Below, piece by piece: positions 4,570 through 5,615 of a DNA stretch of 5,615 bases; the first letter of the stretch is position 1, and every line of letters begins with the position of its first letter. The translations under genes were made by a program, and so were the position numbers. The stretch lies in contig URZR01000122.1 of NCBI GenBank assembly GCA_900552425.1, positions 1 through 5,615 on the forward strand, read 5' to 3'. Source of the DNA: an uncultured Collinsella sp. Lineage in GTDB: Bacteria > Actinomycetota > Coriobacteriia > Coriobacteriales > Coriobacteriaceae. Below the pieces are notes generated by a model that saw nothing but the letters and a program-made list of their open reading frames with translations, had not been told where the DNA came from and did not search any database.

Positions 4570-5615
4570 TTACTTGGCCTGCTTATCGAGCGTGGGCTTC
4601 ATGGCAATCAGGATTGCAGCGGCGACCACGGAGCCAATCACGATGTCCAGGCAGAACAGCGCGACGTTGTTGGTGGCCAGGGCGACGATAAAGCCACCGT
4701 GCGGGACGTAGCAGTCGATACCCTGGAAGGCGGCAAGCGCCGCACCCACGGCAGAGCCGATGCAAATGCCGGGAAGGGTGTGACCGAGGTCCTTGACCGC
4801 GAAGGGGATAGCGCCCTCGGTGATACCGATGCAGCCCATGAACAGCGCGGAGATGCCCATCTGACGGTCAGCGTCATCGAACTTGTTCTTGGCGATGAGT
4901 GCAGCGAGGCCACAGGCGATCGGGGGAACGGCAACGGCGACGCGGAACATACCATTAGGACCGTAGATGCCGGAGGCCATGATGGCCATGGTGAAGGTCG
5001 AGGCGGTCTTGTTGATGGGACCGCCCATATCGAAGGCGGTCATAACGCCAATGACCAGACCCAGGACAACCGCGGAACCGCCCTGCAGGCTGCCGAGCAC
5101 GCCGGTAAGCCAGTCCATCACAAAGCCAAGCGGCGTGGCCAGGATGTAGATATAGGCCATGCCCAGGACAAGCGAGGTCAGAATCGGGATGATCAGGATG
5201 GGCATGATGGTCTGGATGGTGTTGTTGACCTTCCAGGTCTTCATCCAGCGGACAAAGTAGCCGCAGATGACCGCCATGATCATGGCACCCAAGAAGCCGG
5301 TCGAAACGCTGTTGCCGTTAGGAGTAACGACTGCGTTGTTGACCAGGTAGCCCAGGACAAAACCGGGGGCGAGCGCGGGCTTGCCGGCCATCGAGTAGGA
5401 GATGTATGCCGCAAGCACCGGGATCATCATGGAGATGCCGGCCATGCCGATGGTGTTAAGACTCACCATCAGCGGATTCGTAACCTCCATGCCGTTGGCG
5501 CCGGCGGTACCAGATGCCAGCGAGAAGGCGAGAAACACGCCGCCGATAACGACGATGGGGATAAAATAGGAAACGCCGGTATTGAATGCATTGAGCAGCG
5601 TCTTACCAGGATCGG
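4570..5615 (-). CDS. PTS EIIC permease, fructose family (5' end cut by the window edge)
   Basis: The frame is open from the TAA at 4570 to the right edge, giving 347 residues. It is the membrane channel of a fructose-type PTS, moving a sugar (probably a ketose) inward during phosphorylation by EIIB. The first visible residues include GVSYFIPIVVIGG, the usual first membrane helix of the EIIC domain, so nearly the whole domain is present. About eight to ten hydrophobic helices follow. Family hallmarks are FDMGGPINKTAS (DNA about 4999-5034), ITEGAIPFA (about 4798-4824) and CYVPHGG (about 4690-4710). The C-terminus ends soon after the last helix with KPTLDKQAK, so no EIIA is fused at that end. 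EIIB may be fused at the missing N-terminus or encoded upstream. The GTG at 5538 is internal and is not the start. Sequence alone cannot tell fructose from tagatose, mannosylglycerate or another substrate. Confidence 0.92.
   Translation of the reverse strand, partial: DPGKTLLNAFNTGVSYFIPIVVIGGVFLAFSLASGTAGANGMEVTNPLMVSLNTIGMAGISMMIPVLAAYISYSMAGKPALAPGFVLGYLVNNAVVTPNGNSVSTGFLGAMIMAVICGYFVRWMKTWKVNNTIQTIMPILIIPILTSLVLGMAYIYILATPLGFVMDWLTGVLGSLQGGSAVVLGLVIGVMTAFDMGGPINKTASTFTMAIMASGIYGPNGMFRVAVAVPPIACGLAALIAKNKFDDADRQMGISALFMGCIGITEGAIPFAVKDLGHTLPGICIGSAVGAALAAFQGIDCYVPHGGFIVALATNNVALFCLDIVIGSVVAAAILIAMKPTLDKQAK

Noticed and set aside
1..5615. CRISPR array, tRNA, rRNA, insertion sequence or attachment site
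   Set aside because: No spaced direct repeats, cloverleaf, rRNA-like sequence or transposase reading was seen. The window is almost fully explained by six genes and three structured spacers.

Overview
The window is a densely packed sugar-catabolism operon. Every supportable gene lies on the minus strand, so transcription runs from the right edge to the left. The DNA is GC-rich, Shine-Dalgarno (SD) sequences are strong, and transketolase is split into two genes. It resembles a high-GC Gram-positive gut anaerobe of the Coriobacteriia (Collinsella-like). This is an inference from overall style; no rRNA or other phylogenetic marker is present.

Layout in transcription order: (1) 4570-5615, a fructose-family PTS EIIC permease cut by the right edge; (2) a 144-nt spacer holding a 13-bp hairpin whose loop is complementary to downstream RNA (possible pseudoknot) and a smaller hairpin; (3) 3157-4425, a GatZ/KbaZ-family protein; (4) a 125-nt spacer with a GC-rich hairpin followed by a canonical intrinsic terminator; (5) 2348-3031, a short transaldolase; (6) a 62-nt spacer with another GC-rich hairpin; (7) 1455-2285 and 517-1455, the N- and C-terminal halves of transketolase, overlapping by one base; (8) 53-505, a fructose-type PTS EIIA, 11 nt after the transketolase. 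The last 52 nt (1-52) carry no gene, but hold an SD-like sequence suggesting another gene just beyond the left edge.

Working model (inference): EIIA and EIIC, with an EIIB not seen here, import and phosphorylate a ketose. The GatZ-like protein acts on the sugar phosphate, perhaps as a C4 epimerase giving fructose-6-phosphate. Transaldolase and transketolase then pass carbon through the non-oxidative pentose-phosphate pathway. No catalytic tagatose-bisphosphate aldolase (GatY/KbaY), ketose-phosphate kinase or regulator is visible, which makes a plain tagatose-bisphosphate route less likely within this window. The individual families are known. The most unusual points are their combination in one operon, the terminator inside it, and the interlocking inverted repeats ahead of the GatZ-like gene.
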